From: Streptomyces viridochromogenes DSM 40736
Lineage (GTDB): Bacteria > Actinomycetota > Actinomycetes > Streptomycetales > Streptomycetaceae
DNA length: 37,497 bases
Assembly (NCBI RefSeq): GCF_000158955.1
Contig: NZ_GG657757.1
Coordinates: 2,436,063 to 2,473,559, forward strand
Direction: 5' to 3'
Shown: in pieces, positions 20,816-28,981 of the stretch
Layout of the letters: the number at the start of each line of letters is the position of its first letter
How positions within the stretch are numbered: position 1 is the stretch's first letter
Notes under the pieces: generated by a model
Seen by the model: the letters and a program-made list of their open reading frames with translations, nothing else
The model's database searches: none
What the model was told of the DNA's origin: nothing
Position numbers and translations under genes: made by a program

Positions 20816-22012
20816 ATGCTGTCCGAGCTGTCCGCCGCCACCGTCCGCGCCACCCTCCCCGCCGTCGGCGCGGCCCTGGGCACGATCACCGAGCGTTTCT
20901 ACGCCGGGCTGTTCGCGGCCCACCCCGAACTGCTGGACGACCTGTTCAACCGGGGCAACCAGGCCTCCGGCACCCAGCGGCAGGCCCTCGCCGGCTCCAT
21001 CGCGGCCTTCGCCACCCACCTGCTCGACCACCCGGAGCAGCGGCCGGACGCCATGCTGCACCGCATCGCCCACAAGCACGCCTCACTGGGCGTCACACCC
21101 GAGCAGTACGGCATCGTCCACGAGCACCTGTTCGCGGCCATCGCCGAGGTGCTCGGCGACGCCGTCACGCCCGAGGTCGCCGCCGCCTGGGACGAGGTCT
21201 ACTGGCTGATGGCGAACGCCCTCATCGCCGTCGAGCGGCGGCTGCGGGAGGAGCGGGGCGGGCACACCTGGCGGTCGTGGGAGGTCGTCGAGCGGGTCGC
21301 CGAGACCGACGACGTCGCCACCTTCCGGTTGCGGCCCGCCGACGGCGGTCCGGTACGGGACTTCCTCGCGGGGCAGTACGTCTCGGTCCGCGTCGCCCTC
21401 CCGGACGGCGCCCGGCAGATACGGCAGTACAGCCTCTCCGGCGCGCCCGGCCCGGAGCTGCGGCAGATCAGCGTGAAGCGCGTGCACGAGGACGGCGCCC
21501 CCGACGGCGAGGTCTCCGGCCACCTCCACGCGCGCGTGCGGGTGGGCGACGTCCTGGAGCTGTCCGAGCCGTACGGCGACCTGGTCCTGGACGCCGGCCC
21601 CGACACGCCGCTCCTGCTGGCCTCGGCGGGCATCGGCGTGACCCCGATGACCGCGATGCTGGCCCACCTCGCCGGCACCGGGCACCGCGCCCCGGTCACC
21701 GTCGTGCACGGCGACCGCTCCCCCGCCACCCACGCCCTGCGCGCCGACCACGAGGCCTACGCCGGCAAACTGCCCGGCGCCGCCGTCCACTTCTGGTACG
21801 AGCAGGACGCCCCGGCGGGCACCCGCTCGGGCCTGGTCGACCTCACCGGCGTCCCGGTCGCCCCGGGCACGCGCGCGTACCTCTGCGGCCCGCTGCCGTT
21901 CATGCGGGCGATTCGGACCCAGCTGATCGACCGGGGCGTGGCACCGGCCGACATCCACTACGAGGTGTTCGGGCCGGACCTGTGGCTGGCGGGTCAGGCG
22001 GAGAGCGTCTAG
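20816..22012 (+). CDS. hmp: Flavohaemoglobin, nitric oxide dioxygenase
   Basis: This 398-residue cytoplasmic enzyme oxidises NO to nitrate using O2 and NAD(P)H. The globin domain (about 1-140) has the distal-pocket Tyr in RFYAG (Y29) and the proximal haem His in AHKH (H88) with nearby Y98. The FAD domain (about 153-255) carries RQIRQYSLSG, and the NAD domain (about 260-398) has LLASAGIGVTPM and YLCGPLPFMRAI. The start is the ATG at 20816 with GAGGAG 5 bases upstream; it gives the normal family length, and the upstream open frame crosses the operator. A perfect NsrR-type site lies in front, so NO-dependent derepression is expected. Its stop codon overlaps the convergent nsrR gene. Confidence 0.95.
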   Translation: MLSELSAATVRATLPAVGAALGTITERFYAGLFAAHPELLDDLFNRGNQASGTQRQALAGSIAAFATHLLDHPEQRPDAMLHRIAHKHASLGVTPEQYGIVHEHLFAAIAEVLGDAVTPEVAAAWDEVYWLMANALIAVERRLREERGGHTWRSWEVVERVAETDDVATFRLRPADGGPVRDFLAGQYVSVRVALPDGARQIRQYSLSGAPGPELRQISVKRVHEDGAPDGEVSGHLHARVRVGDVLELSEPYGDLVLDAGPDTPLLLASAGIGVTPMTAMLAHLAGTGHRAPVTVVHGDRSPATHALRADHEAYAGKLPGAAVHFWYEQDAPAGTRSGLVDLTGVPVAPGTRAYLCGPLPFMRAIRTQLIDRGVAPADIHYEVFGPDLWLAGQAESV

Positions 22013-22443
22013 GGCCCCCGCGAGATCCCCAGCAGCAGCGCCCCGGTCGGCTCCGCCACGATGTCCGCCACCGTGATCGGGTCCAGGGAGGCGAAGAAGG
22101 CCTCCTGGGCCCGGCGCAGGGCGACGCGCAGGCGGCAGGCGGAGTTGAGGGGGCAGGGGGTGGGGCCCTCGCAGTCGACCACGTCGCCGTCACCCTCGAA
22201 GGCGCGCACCACCGCGCCCACCGACGCCGAGCGGCCCCGCTCGGTGAGGCTGAGGCCGCCGCCACGGCCGCGCCGGGCGGTGAGCAGGCCCATGTGCTGG
22301 AGCTCTGCGACGACCTTCGCCAGATGCGTGTACGGCACGTCCATGCCCTCGGCGACGTCCCGCGTCGTCGGACTCGACTCGCCCGCGACGGCGAGCCGCA
22401 TCAGAACCCGCAGGGCGAGGTCGGTGGAGCGCAGCAGCCGCAT
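22009..22443 (-). CDS. nsrR: Rrf2-family Fe-S regulator, NsrR-like nitric oxide sensor
   Basis: This 144-residue repressor is expected to lose DNA binding when NO attacks its iron-sulfur cluster. A winged HTH occupies about residues 1-70 (TRDVAEGMDVPYTHLAKVVAEL, then RGRGGGLSL). Three cysteines follow with NsrR spacing, C-x5-C-x5-C (C91, C97, C103). Starting at the ATG at 22443 puts Asp at position 8 (RLLRSTD), the residue reported as the fourth cluster ligand in S. coelicolor NsrR; an ATG eight codons upstream would break this numbering. No RBS is visible at either start. It converges on hmp with overlapping stop regions, an unusual arrangement for a regulator and its target. Confidence 0.88.
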   Translation of the reverse strand: MRLLRSTDLALRVLMRLAVAGESSPTTRDVAEGMDVPYTHLAKVVAELQHMGLLTARRGRGGGLSLTERGRSASVGAVVRAFEGDGDVVDCEGPTPCPLNSACRLRVALRRAQEAFFASLDPITVADIVAEPTGALLLGISRGP

Positions 22444-22458
22444 GCGGGCAGCGTAGAT

Positions 22459-22481
22459 AAGCGGCATCTCGGGTTCAAATT
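22459..22481. promoter_or_regulatory. Possible imperfect NsrR site ahead of nsrR
   Basis: AAGCGGCATCT-C-GGGTTCAAATT (plus strand) lines up with the hmp operator: 9 of 11 match in the first half-site and 7 of 11 in the second. It lies just upstream of the chosen nsrR start, overlapping a TATCTA (22459-22454, minus) that could be its -10. Autoregulation would follow; the match is only moderate. Confidence 0.4.
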
Positions 22482-22641
22482 TTCAGGCGCCTGGTCCAGG
22501 CGGCGGACACCCGAAGCTGTCGGGCACCTGTCGGTGCCGTATCGATTCGGCCCATTCCCGCGACCGCTCTACGAGAGGCCAGGTCTCCCCCATTACGATC
22601 AGGCGACCCGACCGTCCCACTTTCCCCACGAAGGACACCTC

Positions 22642-23316
22642 ATGGGCTCCGCCAACAAGAGCAACACGGCACGCAAGGCTCGAATAGAGGAGATGCGGCG
22701 TGCCGAGCAGGCCCGTGAGCGTCGCAACCGGATCCTCACCATCGTGGCCAGCGTCGTGATCGTCGGCGGCCTCGTCGCCGGCGGTGTCGTGCTCGTGCGG
22801 TCCCAGTCCGGCGGCGACGGCGGCAGCGACACCGCCGCGTCGAGCGACTCCTCGGCCAAGGGGAAGTTCGTCACCGGCAAGGACGGCGTGAAGACCTGGG
22901 AAGGGGACTTGGCCCGCAACCACGTCACCAAGGCCGTGAAGTACGCCTCCGAACCCCCCGTCGGCGGTGACCACAACCCGGTCTGGCAGAACTGCAACGG
23001 CGACGTGTACACCAAGAAGATCAACAACACCAACGCCGTGCACTCGCTGGAGCACGGTGCGGTGTGGGTGACGTACAACGCCGAGGCGAAGAAGGCCGAC
23101 GTGGACGCGCTCGCGGCGAAGGTGAAGAAGACGCCGTACACGCTGATGAGCCCGATGGACGACCAGAAGGACCCGATCATGCTCTCGGCCTGGGGCCACC
23201 AGCGCACGGTGACGAGCGCGAAGGACCCGGACGTCGACACGTTCTTCGAGAAGTTCGTCCAGGGGAAGCAGACGCCCGAGCCGGGCGCCGCCTGCACGAA
23301 CGGCCTGTCGCAGTGA
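22642..23316 (+). CDS. DUF3105 membrane-anchored protein
   Basis: This 224-residue protein has a charged cytoplasmic N-terminus (about 1-30, rich in Arg, Lys and Glu, probably helical), one membrane segment (31-52), a Ser/Gly/Asp linker and an external domain. The domain matches the DUF3105 family: PVGGDHNPVWQNCNGDVY, HSLEHGAVWVTY, and a late GHQ followed by Asp-rich sequence. Conserved His (111, 134, 138, 187) and Cys (118, 218) could form a metal or disulfide site, but the function is unknown. ATG follows AAGGA by 6 bases. Its stop overlaps the next start (GTGA), so the two proteins are made together. Confidence 0.88.
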   Translation: MGSANKSNTARKARIEEMRRAEQARERRNRILTIVASVVIVGGLVAGGVVLVRSQSGGDGGSDTAASSDSSAKGKFVTGKDGVKTWEGDLARNHVTKAVKYASEPPVGGDHNPVWQNCNGDVYTKKINNTNAVHSLEHGAVWVTYNAEAKKADVDALAAKVKKTPYTLMSPMDDQKDPIMLSAWGHQRTVTSAKDPDVDTFFEKFVQGKQTPEPGAACTNGLSQ

Positions 23317-23933
23317 GGCATGCCCCTCTGGTCGCCGGGGCCGCGGCGATGGCGCTCGTCGCGGCGGGCGCGATCACCTACGCCGTCGCCGGGGACGACG
23401 GCGGCAGCCGGACCCCCTCCGCCGAGTCCGCGGACGCCGGGTTCGCGCGGGACATGGCGGTGCACCACCAGCAGGCGGTGGAGATGTCGTACATCGTGCG
23501 CGACCGCACGAAGGACGAGGAGGTGCGGCGCCTCGCCTACGACATCGCGCAGACGCAGGCCAACCAGCGCGGCATGATGCTCGGCTGGCTCGACCTGTGG
23601 GGGCTGCCCAAGGTCTCCTCCGAGCCGCCGATGACCTGGATGGACATGGGCGGCATGGCCTCCGGCAAGGACGGCGCGCTGATGCCGGGCATGGCGACCA
23701 ACGCCGAGATGAAGAAGCTCGGCGAGCTCAGCGGGAAACGGGCCGAGGTCTTCTACCTCCAGCTGATGACGGGCCATCACAAGGGCGGCGTCCATATGGC
23801 CGAGGGCTGTGTGGAGAAGTGCGCGGTCGGCGTGGAGAAGCGGCTCGCGCGGGGCATGGTGGAGGCGCAGCGGTCGGAGATCGCGTTGATGGCGGACATG
23901 CTGAAGGAGCGCGGCGCCGAGCCACGCCCGTAG
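23313..23933 (+). CDS. DUF305 membrane-anchored, His/Met-rich protein
   Basis: This 206-residue protein has an N-terminal membrane anchor or signal (about residues 4-26) and an external four-helix DUF305 domain. The two signature motifs are HHQQAVEM (51-58) and HHKGGVHMAE (155-164). Methionines are abundant between them, and C166 and C170 lie just after the second. DUF305 proteins are related to ferritin-like bundles, and some bind copper (family knowledge), so a periplasmic-side metal role is plausible. I chose the GTG at 23313, which overlaps the DUF3105 stop as GTGA and gives the whole anchor; an ATG at 23349 would cut into it. Confidence 0.88.
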   Translation: MRHAPLVAGAAAMALVAAGAITYAVAGDDGGSRTPSAESADAGFARDMAVHHQQAVEMSYIVRDRTKDEEVRRLAYDIAQTQANQRGMMLGWLDLWGLPKVSSEPPMTWMDMGGMASGKDGALMPGMATNAEMKKLGELSGKRAEVFYLQLMTGHHKGGVHMAEGCVEKCAVGVEKRLARGMVEAQRSEIALMADMLKERGAEPRP

Positions 23934-24033
23934 GGCATAAGCATCAAATCGCCCTGCCCTGCGGCTCCTTGGGCTCTTCTTGGCTTGGGTAGAGCGCTTC
24001 TTGGGTTCCGTATTCCCCTTGCATGAACGGTTC

Positions 24034-24072
24034 GTCGCGAGAGTGGCGACCGTCGAGTGATCCACTCGCGAC
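24034..24072 (+). repeat. Imperfect inverted repeat in the S53 protease leader
   Basis: GTCGCGAGAGTGG (24034-24046) pairs with CCACTCGCGAC (24062-24072) apart from a two-base bulge. It ends 19 bases before the protease start. It could be an operator or a leader RNA hairpin. Short CTTGGG repeats occur just upstream (23970-24006); no clear -10/-35 pair was found. Confidence 0.5.
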
Positions 24073-24091
24073 GGACCGCACAGGGGGTTCC

Positions 24092-26032
24092 ATGAGATCC
24101 AATCGCGCCACGGTGCGCGCCGGGGTGAGCATGGCAGCGACACTGCCGATGCTCGCCGGTGCGCTGGCGCTCGGCATACCCGCGGCGCACGCCGCCGACC
24201 ACCCGAGCCGTGACCTGCTCGCCGGGACCAGGCCCGCCTGGGCCACGGCACGGGCCGACAAGGGCGCCACATCCGACGGCGCCCGGTTGTCGGCCCGGGT
24301 CTATCTCCGGGGCCGGGACGCCGCCGGGCTCGCCGCGTACGCGAAGGCCGTGTCCGACCCGAAGTCGGCCTCCTACGGCAGGTACCTGACCGCCGGGCAG
24401 GCTGAGGCCCGCTTCGGCGCGACCGAGGCTCAGGTGACCGCCGTGAAGGCGTGGCTGACGGCCGCCGGGCTGAAGGTCACGGGCGTGACGCGGCACTACG
24501 TCTCCGTCACCGGTGAGGTGGCCGCCGCCGAGAAGACGTTCGGCACCCAGCTGCACGACTTCGCCAAGGGCTCGAAGACCTACCGCGCACCGGCGAGCAC
24601 CGCCTCCGTGCCGGAGAGCCTGGCGGACGCCGTACTGACCGTCACCGGCCTGGACAACGCGCCGCACAGGGTGACGCACGACGACCAACTGCCGCCGCCG
24701 GACACCGTGTTCCGCAACGCGGGGCCGTTCTCCTCGTCCTACGGCTCGAACACCGCGAGCACCCTGCCGGACGCGTACGGCACGAAGATCCCGTACGCGG
24801 TCAAGGGCTACACCGGCAAGCAGCTGCGGGCCGCCTACGGCGCGGGCAAGCGCACCGGCAAGGGCGTCCGGGTCGCCATCACGGACGCCTACGCCTCACC
24901 GACCATCGCCTACGACGCCGGCACCTACGCCAAGCGGAACGGTGACGCGGCGTGGAAGACCGGCCAGCTGCACCAGGTGCTGCCGAAGAAGTACACGGAC
25001 ACCAAGGACTGTTCGGCCTCCGGCTGGTACGGCGAGGAGACCCTCGACGTCGAGGCCGTGCACGCGGTCGCGCCCGCCGCCGACGTCACCTACGTCGGTG
25101 CCGCGTCCTGCACCGACGCCGACCTGCTCGACGCGCTGGGCAAGGTCGTCGACGGCCACCTGGCCGACATCGTCTCCAACTCCTGGGGCGAGGTCGAGGC
25201 CGCCCAGACGCCCGACCTCGCGGCCGCCTACGACCAGGTCTTCCAGCTCGGCGCGGTGGAGGGCATCGGCTTCTACTTCTCCTCCGGCGACGACGGCGAC
25301 GAGGTCGCGAGCTCCGGGACGAAGCAGGTCGACTCCCCGGCCAACTCGGCCTGGGTGACCGCCGTCGGCGGCACCTCGCTGGCCGTCGGCAAGGGCGACA
25401 CGTACCTGTGGGAGACCGGCTGGGGTACCGAGAAGGCCGGTCTGTCGGCCGACGGCAAGAGCTGGACGGACTTCCCCGGCGCCTTCACCTCCGGCGCGGG
25501 CGGCGGCACCAGCAGGACGGTGGCCGAGCCCGGTTACCAGCGGGGCGTCGTACCGGACGCGCTGGCCACGGCCAACGACGCGGCAGGCAACCGGGTCGTC
25601 CCGGACATCGCGGCGATCGCCGATCCGAACACCGGCTTCCTGGTCGGCCAGACGCAGACCCTGCCCGACGGGAAGAAGCAGGCGTACGGCGAGTACCGCA
25701 TCGGCGGCACCTCGCTCGCCGCGCCGACCATCGCCGCCGTCCAGGCCCTGGCCCAGGAGGCGCGCGGCCAGGCGATCGGCTTCGCCAACCCGGCGATCTA
25801 CGCCAAGGCCGGCTCGAAGCTCTACCACGACGTCACCGACAACCCGACGGGCTCCGGCCTCGCCGTGGCCCGCGTCGACTTCGTGAACGGCTACGACGCC
25901 ACGGACGGGCTGGCCACGTCCGTGCGCAGCCTCGGCAAGGACAGCTCGCTCGCGGCCGTGAAGGGCTACGACGACGTCACCGGCGTGGGCTCGCCCGCCG
26001 GCGGCTACGTCGAGTCGTACGGGCGCCGCTGA
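24092..26032 (+). CDS. Secreted S53 (sedolisin/kumamolisin-type) serine-carboxyl protease
   Basis: This 646-residue pre-pro-protease has a signal peptide (about 1-35, ending AAHA-AD) and an activation prodomain (about 45-190, with LSARVYLRGRDAAGLAAY and SYGRYLTAGQAEARFG). The catalytic domain has E315 and D319 in YGEETLDVEAVHA, the NSWGE segment (363-367), and the nucleophile S541 in GGTSLAAP. All three catalytic residues are present. S53 enzymes usually work extracellularly at acid pH and remove their own prodomain (family knowledge). The ATG follows AGGGGG; an upstream start would spoil the signal peptide. It is monocistronic, ended by a strong hairpin. Confidence 0.92.
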   Translation: MRSNRATVRAGVSMAATLPMLAGALALGIPAAHAADHPSRDLLAGTRPAWATARADKGATSDGARLSARVYLRGRDAAGLAAYAKAVSDPKSASYGRYLTAGQAEARFGATEAQVTAVKAWLTAAGLKVTGVTRHYVSVTGEVAAAEKTFGTQLHDFAKGSKTYRAPASTASVPESLADAVLTVTGLDNAPHRVTHDDQLPPPDTVFRNAGPFSSSYGSNTASTLPDAYGTKIPYAVKGYTGKQLRAAYGAGKRTGKGVRVAITDAYASPTIAYDAGTYAKRNGDAAWKTGQLHQVLPKKYTDTKDCSASGWYGEETLDVEAVHAVAPAADVTYVGAASCTDADLLDALGKVVDGHLADIVSNSWGEVEAAQTPDLAAAYDQVFQLGAVEGIGFYFSSGDDGDEVASSGTKQVDSPANSAWVTAVGGTSLAVGKGDTYLWETGWGTEKAGLSADGKSWTDFPGAFTSGAGGGTSRTVAEPGYQRGVVPDALATANDAAGNRVVPDIAAIADPNTGFLVGQTQTLPDGKKQAYGEYRIGGTSLAAPTIAAVQALAQEARGQAIGFANPAIYAKAGSKLYHDVTDNPTGSGLAVARVDFVNGYDATDGLATSVRSLGKDSSLAAVKGYDDVTGVGSPAGGYVESYGRR

Positions 26033-26047
26033 GGTTCTCCAGGGGGT

Positions 26048-26076
26048 GGGGTGGCCCGGGTGACCCAGGCCACCCC
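26048..26076 (+). terminator. Terminator after the S53 protease
   Basis: GGGGTGGCC (26048-26056) pairs perfectly with GGCCACCCC (26068-26076), and the loop can extend the stem through GGGT/ACCC. It lies 15 bases beyond the stop codon and just ahead of nadE. Confidence 0.8.
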
Positions 26077-26095
26077 ATTGCGTCGCTCTGACGAT

Positions 26096-26101
26096 TACAC
26101 T
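26096..26101 (+). promoter_or_regulatory. Candidate -10 of a leaderless nadE transcript
   Basis: TACACT ends 6 bases before the nadE GTG and no Shine-Dalgarno is present, so transcription could start at or next to the start codon. No good -35 is visible at the usual spacing. Confidence 0.45.
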
Positions 26102-26107
26102 GGGCCC

Positions 26108-27862
26108 GTGCCTCAACTACGTCTCGCCCTGAACCAGATCGACTCGAGCGTCGGCGACCTCGCCCAGAACGCCGAGTCGATCGTCCGCTGGACCCGGCAC
26201 TCCGCCGAGCAGGGAGCGCATCTCGTGGCGTTCCCGGAGATGGCGCTGACCGGGTATCCCGTCGAGGACCTGGCCCTCAGGTCGTCCTTCGTGGAGGCCT
26301 CCCGCGCGGCGCTGCGAAGTCTCGCCGCCCGCCTGGCCGACGAGGGCTTCGGGGAGCTGCCGGTGATCGTCGGCTACCTCGACCGCAGCGCGACCGCCCA
26401 GCCGAAGTACGGCCAGCCGGCCGGCGCGCCGCAGAACGCGGGGGCGGTGCTGTACGGCGGTGAGGTGGTCCTGAACTACGCCAAGCACCACCTGCCGAAC
26501 TACGGCGTCTTCGACGAGTTCCGCTATTTCGTGCCCGGCGACAGCATGCCGGTGCTGCGCGTGCACGGGGTGGACGTCGCCCTCGCCATCTGCGAGGACC
26601 TGTGGCAGGACGGCGGCCGGGTCCCGGCGGCCCGCTCGGCGCGGGCGGGCCTGCTGCTCTCGATCAACGCCTCCCCCTACGAGCGCAACAAGGACGACAC
26701 GCGCCTGGACCTGGTCCGCAAGCGGGCCCAGGAGGCCGGCTGCACCACGGCCTACCTCGCCATGATCGGCGGCCAGGACGAGCTGGTGTTCGACGGCGAC
26801 TCGATCGTCGTGGACAAGAACGGCGAGGTCGTGGCGCGGGCCCCGCAGTTCTCCGAGGGGTGCGTGGTCCTGGACCTGGACCTGCCGGCGGCGTCGCCCG
26901 ACGCGCCGACGGGCGTGGTGGACGACGGTCTGCGCATCGACCGGGTGGTGCTGTCGGAGGAGCCGCTCGCCGCGTACGAGCCCGAGCTCACGGGCGGTTA
27001 CGCGGACCGCCTGGACGACGACGAGGAGGTCTACTCGGCGCTGGTCGTGGGCCTGAGGGCATACGTCGCGAAGAACGGCTTCACGTCGGTCCTGATCGGC
27101 CTGTCCGGCGGCATCGACTCGTCGCTGGTCGCGGCGATCGCCTGCGACGCGGTGGGCGCGCAGAACGTGTACGGCGTGTCGATGCCGTCGAAGTACTCCT
27201 CGGACCACTCGAAGGACGACGCGGCGGAACTGGCCCGGCGCACGGGCCTGAACTACCGCACGGTCGCCATCGAGCCGATGTTCGACGCGTACATGGGTTC
27301 CCTGCGGCTGACGGGCCTGGCCGAGGAGAACCTCCAGTCGCGTCTGCGCGGCACGCTCCTGATGGCGATCTCCAACCAGGAGGGCCACATCGTGCTGGCC
27401 CCCGGCAACAAGTCGGAGCTGGCGGTCGGCTACTCGACGCTCTACGGCGACTCGGTCGGGGCGTACGGCCCCATCAAGGACGTGTACAAGACGTCGATCT
27501 TCCGGCTGTCCGAGTGGCGCAACCGGGCCGCCCGGGAGCGCGGCCAGACCCCGCCGATCCCCGAGAACTCCATCACCAAGCCCCCGAGCGCGGAACTCCG
27601 CCCGGGCCAGGTCGACACGGACTCGCTCCCCGACTATCCGGTGCTGGACGCGATCCTGGAGCTGTACGTCGACCGGGACCGGGGCGCGGACGAGATCGTG
27701 GCGGCCGGGTACGACCCCGCCCTGGTCACGAAGACCCTGCGCATGGTGGACACGGCGGAGTACAAGCGGCGGCAGTACCCGCCGGGGACGAAGATCTCGC
27801 CGAAGGGCTTCGGGAAGGACCGCCGGCTGCCGATCACCAACGGCTGGCGGGAGTCGGTCTGA
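26108..27862 (+). CDS. nadE: Glutamine-dependent NAD+ synthetase
   Basis: This 584-residue enzyme makes NAD+ from deamido-NAD+, ATP and glutamine, the last step of NAD synthesis. The N-terminal nitrilase-type glutaminase has the triad E44 (FPEMALTG), K126 (YAKHHLPNYG) and C162 (AICEDLW). The C-terminal synthetase (about 305-584) has the ATP-pyrophosphatase loop SGGIDSS (333-339), LAPGNKSELAVGYSTLYGD and a Lys/Arg-rich end. I chose the GTG at 26108 because it begins with PQLRLALNQID, the usual start of the glutaminase domain; upstream codons overlap the protease terminator. Monocistronic. Confidence 0.95.
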   Translation: MPQLRLALNQIDSSVGDLAQNAESIVRWTRHSAEQGAHLVAFPEMALTGYPVEDLALRSSFVEASRAALRSLAARLADEGFGELPVIVGYLDRSATAQPKYGQPAGAPQNAGAVLYGGEVVLNYAKHHLPNYGVFDEFRYFVPGDSMPVLRVHGVDVALAICEDLWQDGGRVPAARSARAGLLLSINASPYERNKDDTRLDLVRKRAQEAGCTTAYLAMIGGQDELVFDGDSIVVDKNGEVVARAPQFSEGCVVLDLDLPAASPDAPTGVVDDGLRIDRVVLSEEPLAAYEPELTGGYADRLDDDEEVYSALVVGLRAYVAKNGFTSVLIGLSGGIDSSLVAAIACDAVGAQNVYGVSMPSKYSSDHSKDDAAELARRTGLNYRTVAIEPMFDAYMGSLRLTGLAEENLQSRLRGTLLMAISNQEGHIVLAPGNKSELAVGYSTLYGDSVGAYGPIKDVYKTSIFRLSEWRNRAARERGQTPPIPENSITKPPSAELRPGQVDTDSLPDYPVLDAILELYVDRDRGADEIVAAGYDPALVTKTLRMVDTAEYKRRQYPPGTKISPKGFGKDRRLPITNGWRESV

Positions 27863-27899
27863 CGAGGCCCTGTCGGGGCTTCCCGCTCACGGGCCGAGA

Positions 27900-27946
27900 G
27901 GCCGACGGCCACAGACCGTCGGCCCCGGCCCTCCAGCGGGCCGGGG
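27900..27946 (+). terminator. Tandem hairpin terminators after nadE
   Basis: Two 9-bp perfect hairpins are nearly back to back: GGCCGACGG/CCGTCGGCC (27900-27924) and CCCCGGCCC/GGGCCGGGG (27923-27946). They share two bases, so only one can be fully paired at a time. They begin 37 bases after the nadE stop. Confidence 0.75.
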
Positions 27947-27984
27947 CGTGCAACCGTCCGTCGAACGCGGCCGTCCATAGGAGC

Positions 27985-28803
27985 GTGACGACAACGCCTT
28001 CTCCGCCTTCCCTCGTCCTGCGTGGCCGCAATGCCACAGCCCGGTTCGCCGGTGATGGCGACCATGTGGAGTGGGAGCAGGACGGACGTACTCTGCGGAT
28101 CCCGCTGGAGGGCATCGAGGACGTCCGCGGCCTCGACCGCGCCATCGAGATCGTCCTCACGTCCGCGCGGGCCGGCCGTCCGGCTGCTGTGTACGCACTG
28201 CACGATGCCGGCGCCCCCGCTGTTGCCGCGTTCAGCGCCGCCGTGCAGGCCCGCCTTCGGGAACGGGCCCCCGACAGGCCACGAGCGGACGGTGAGGACC
28301 TGGTCGTGACCGTCTCCGTGCAGCCGGGCCGGCAGCTCACCCGGCGCGCCTCGGCCATCGCCGCCGCGATCGCCGTCTGCGTGGCGATCGATGTGACGGT
28401 GTGGCTCCTCGGTGGCTCGCAGCCCGTGGTGGCACTGCCACTTGCCCAGCTCTTCGCGGCGGCGGGCGTGTTCATTCTGACGTTCCTGGGACGGGGCCTG
28501 TACGACGGCCGGCGCCTGCCCAAGCACGGCATCACCGTGCTGGCCGAACTCGACCACTACACCCACAACACCAAGGTGTACCGGTACACGGACCTCGACG
28601 GCGAAGTCCACTACTACCGGGAGGCGACGGGAGGACAGCAGCTGGAGCTCAGCTACGACCCCCGGCGCCCCAGCCGGGCCGTCGCCCGCCTGTCCCCCTA
28701 CATGCAGGTCATGATGGCCCTGATGACGCTGGTGGGCCTCGCGATGGCCTGCGCGGGGGTCGGGTTCACGTTCCACGAACTCGCCGTCGCACTGCGCGGA
28801 TGA
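27985..28803 (+). CDS. DUF3592-like two-domain membrane protein
   Basis: This protein of about 272 residues is not assigned a function. The N-terminal half (to about 120) is soluble and looks like a small PH-like or beta-rich domain (FAGDGDHVEWEQDGRTLRIPLEGIEDVRG). Two membrane segments follow (about 128-150 and 155-172). A cytoplasmic or external loop holds the DUF3592-like signature RYTDLDGEVHYYREATG and LSYDPRRPSRAV, and a last membrane segment ends the protein. The GTG start is uncertain: AGGAG lies only one base before it, and no better start codon is in frame nearby. It may be transcribed alone, since strong hairpins precede it. Confidence 0.7.
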   Translation: MTTTPSPPSLVLRGRNATARFAGDGDHVEWEQDGRTLRIPLEGIEDVRGLDRAIEIVLTSARAGRPAAVYALHDAGAPAVAAFSAAVQARLRERAPDRPRADGEDLVVTVSVQPGRQLTRRASAIAAAIAVCVAIDVTVWLLGGSQPVVALPLAQLFAAAGVFILTFLGRGLYDGRRLPKHGITVLAELDHYTHNTKVYRYTDLDGEVHYYREATGGQQLELSYDPRRPSRAVARLSPYMQVMMALMTLVGLAMACAGVGFTFHELAVALRG

Positions 28804-28912
28804 CGCGTGGCTCTTCAGCGAGTTCGACATGGTCGCCGGACTCGCGAACCGGCCGGGGAAGGTCCTCACCACGCCGGCCAGTGCGGCGGTGGTCGCGGCC
28901 CGTAGGGGCTGA
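28802..28912 (+). pseudogene. Orphan 3' coding fragment
   Basis: In the frame +1 to the upstream gene, a short open stretch encodes DDAWLFSEFDMVAGLANRPG and then KVLTTPASAAVVAARRG before a stop. It has no start or RBS but has typical coding character, so it is probably the surviving C-terminus of a deleted gene. I do not recognise the parent family. Confidence 0.4.
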
Positions 28913-28924
28913 CCGGACGAACGC

Positions 28925-28963
28925 AGCGGCGGTTCGCAGGATCCTCACCTGCGAACCGCCGCT
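28925..28963. terminator. Strong bidirectional terminator
   Basis: A perfect 16-bp stem (28925-28940 with 28948-28963; arms AGCGGCGGTTCGCAGG and its complement) with a 7-base loop sits between the orphan fragment and the convergent DHA1 transporter. It can stop transcription from both sides. Confidence 0.85.
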
Positions 28964-28981
28964 CCTGCCATCGGGGCCGCG

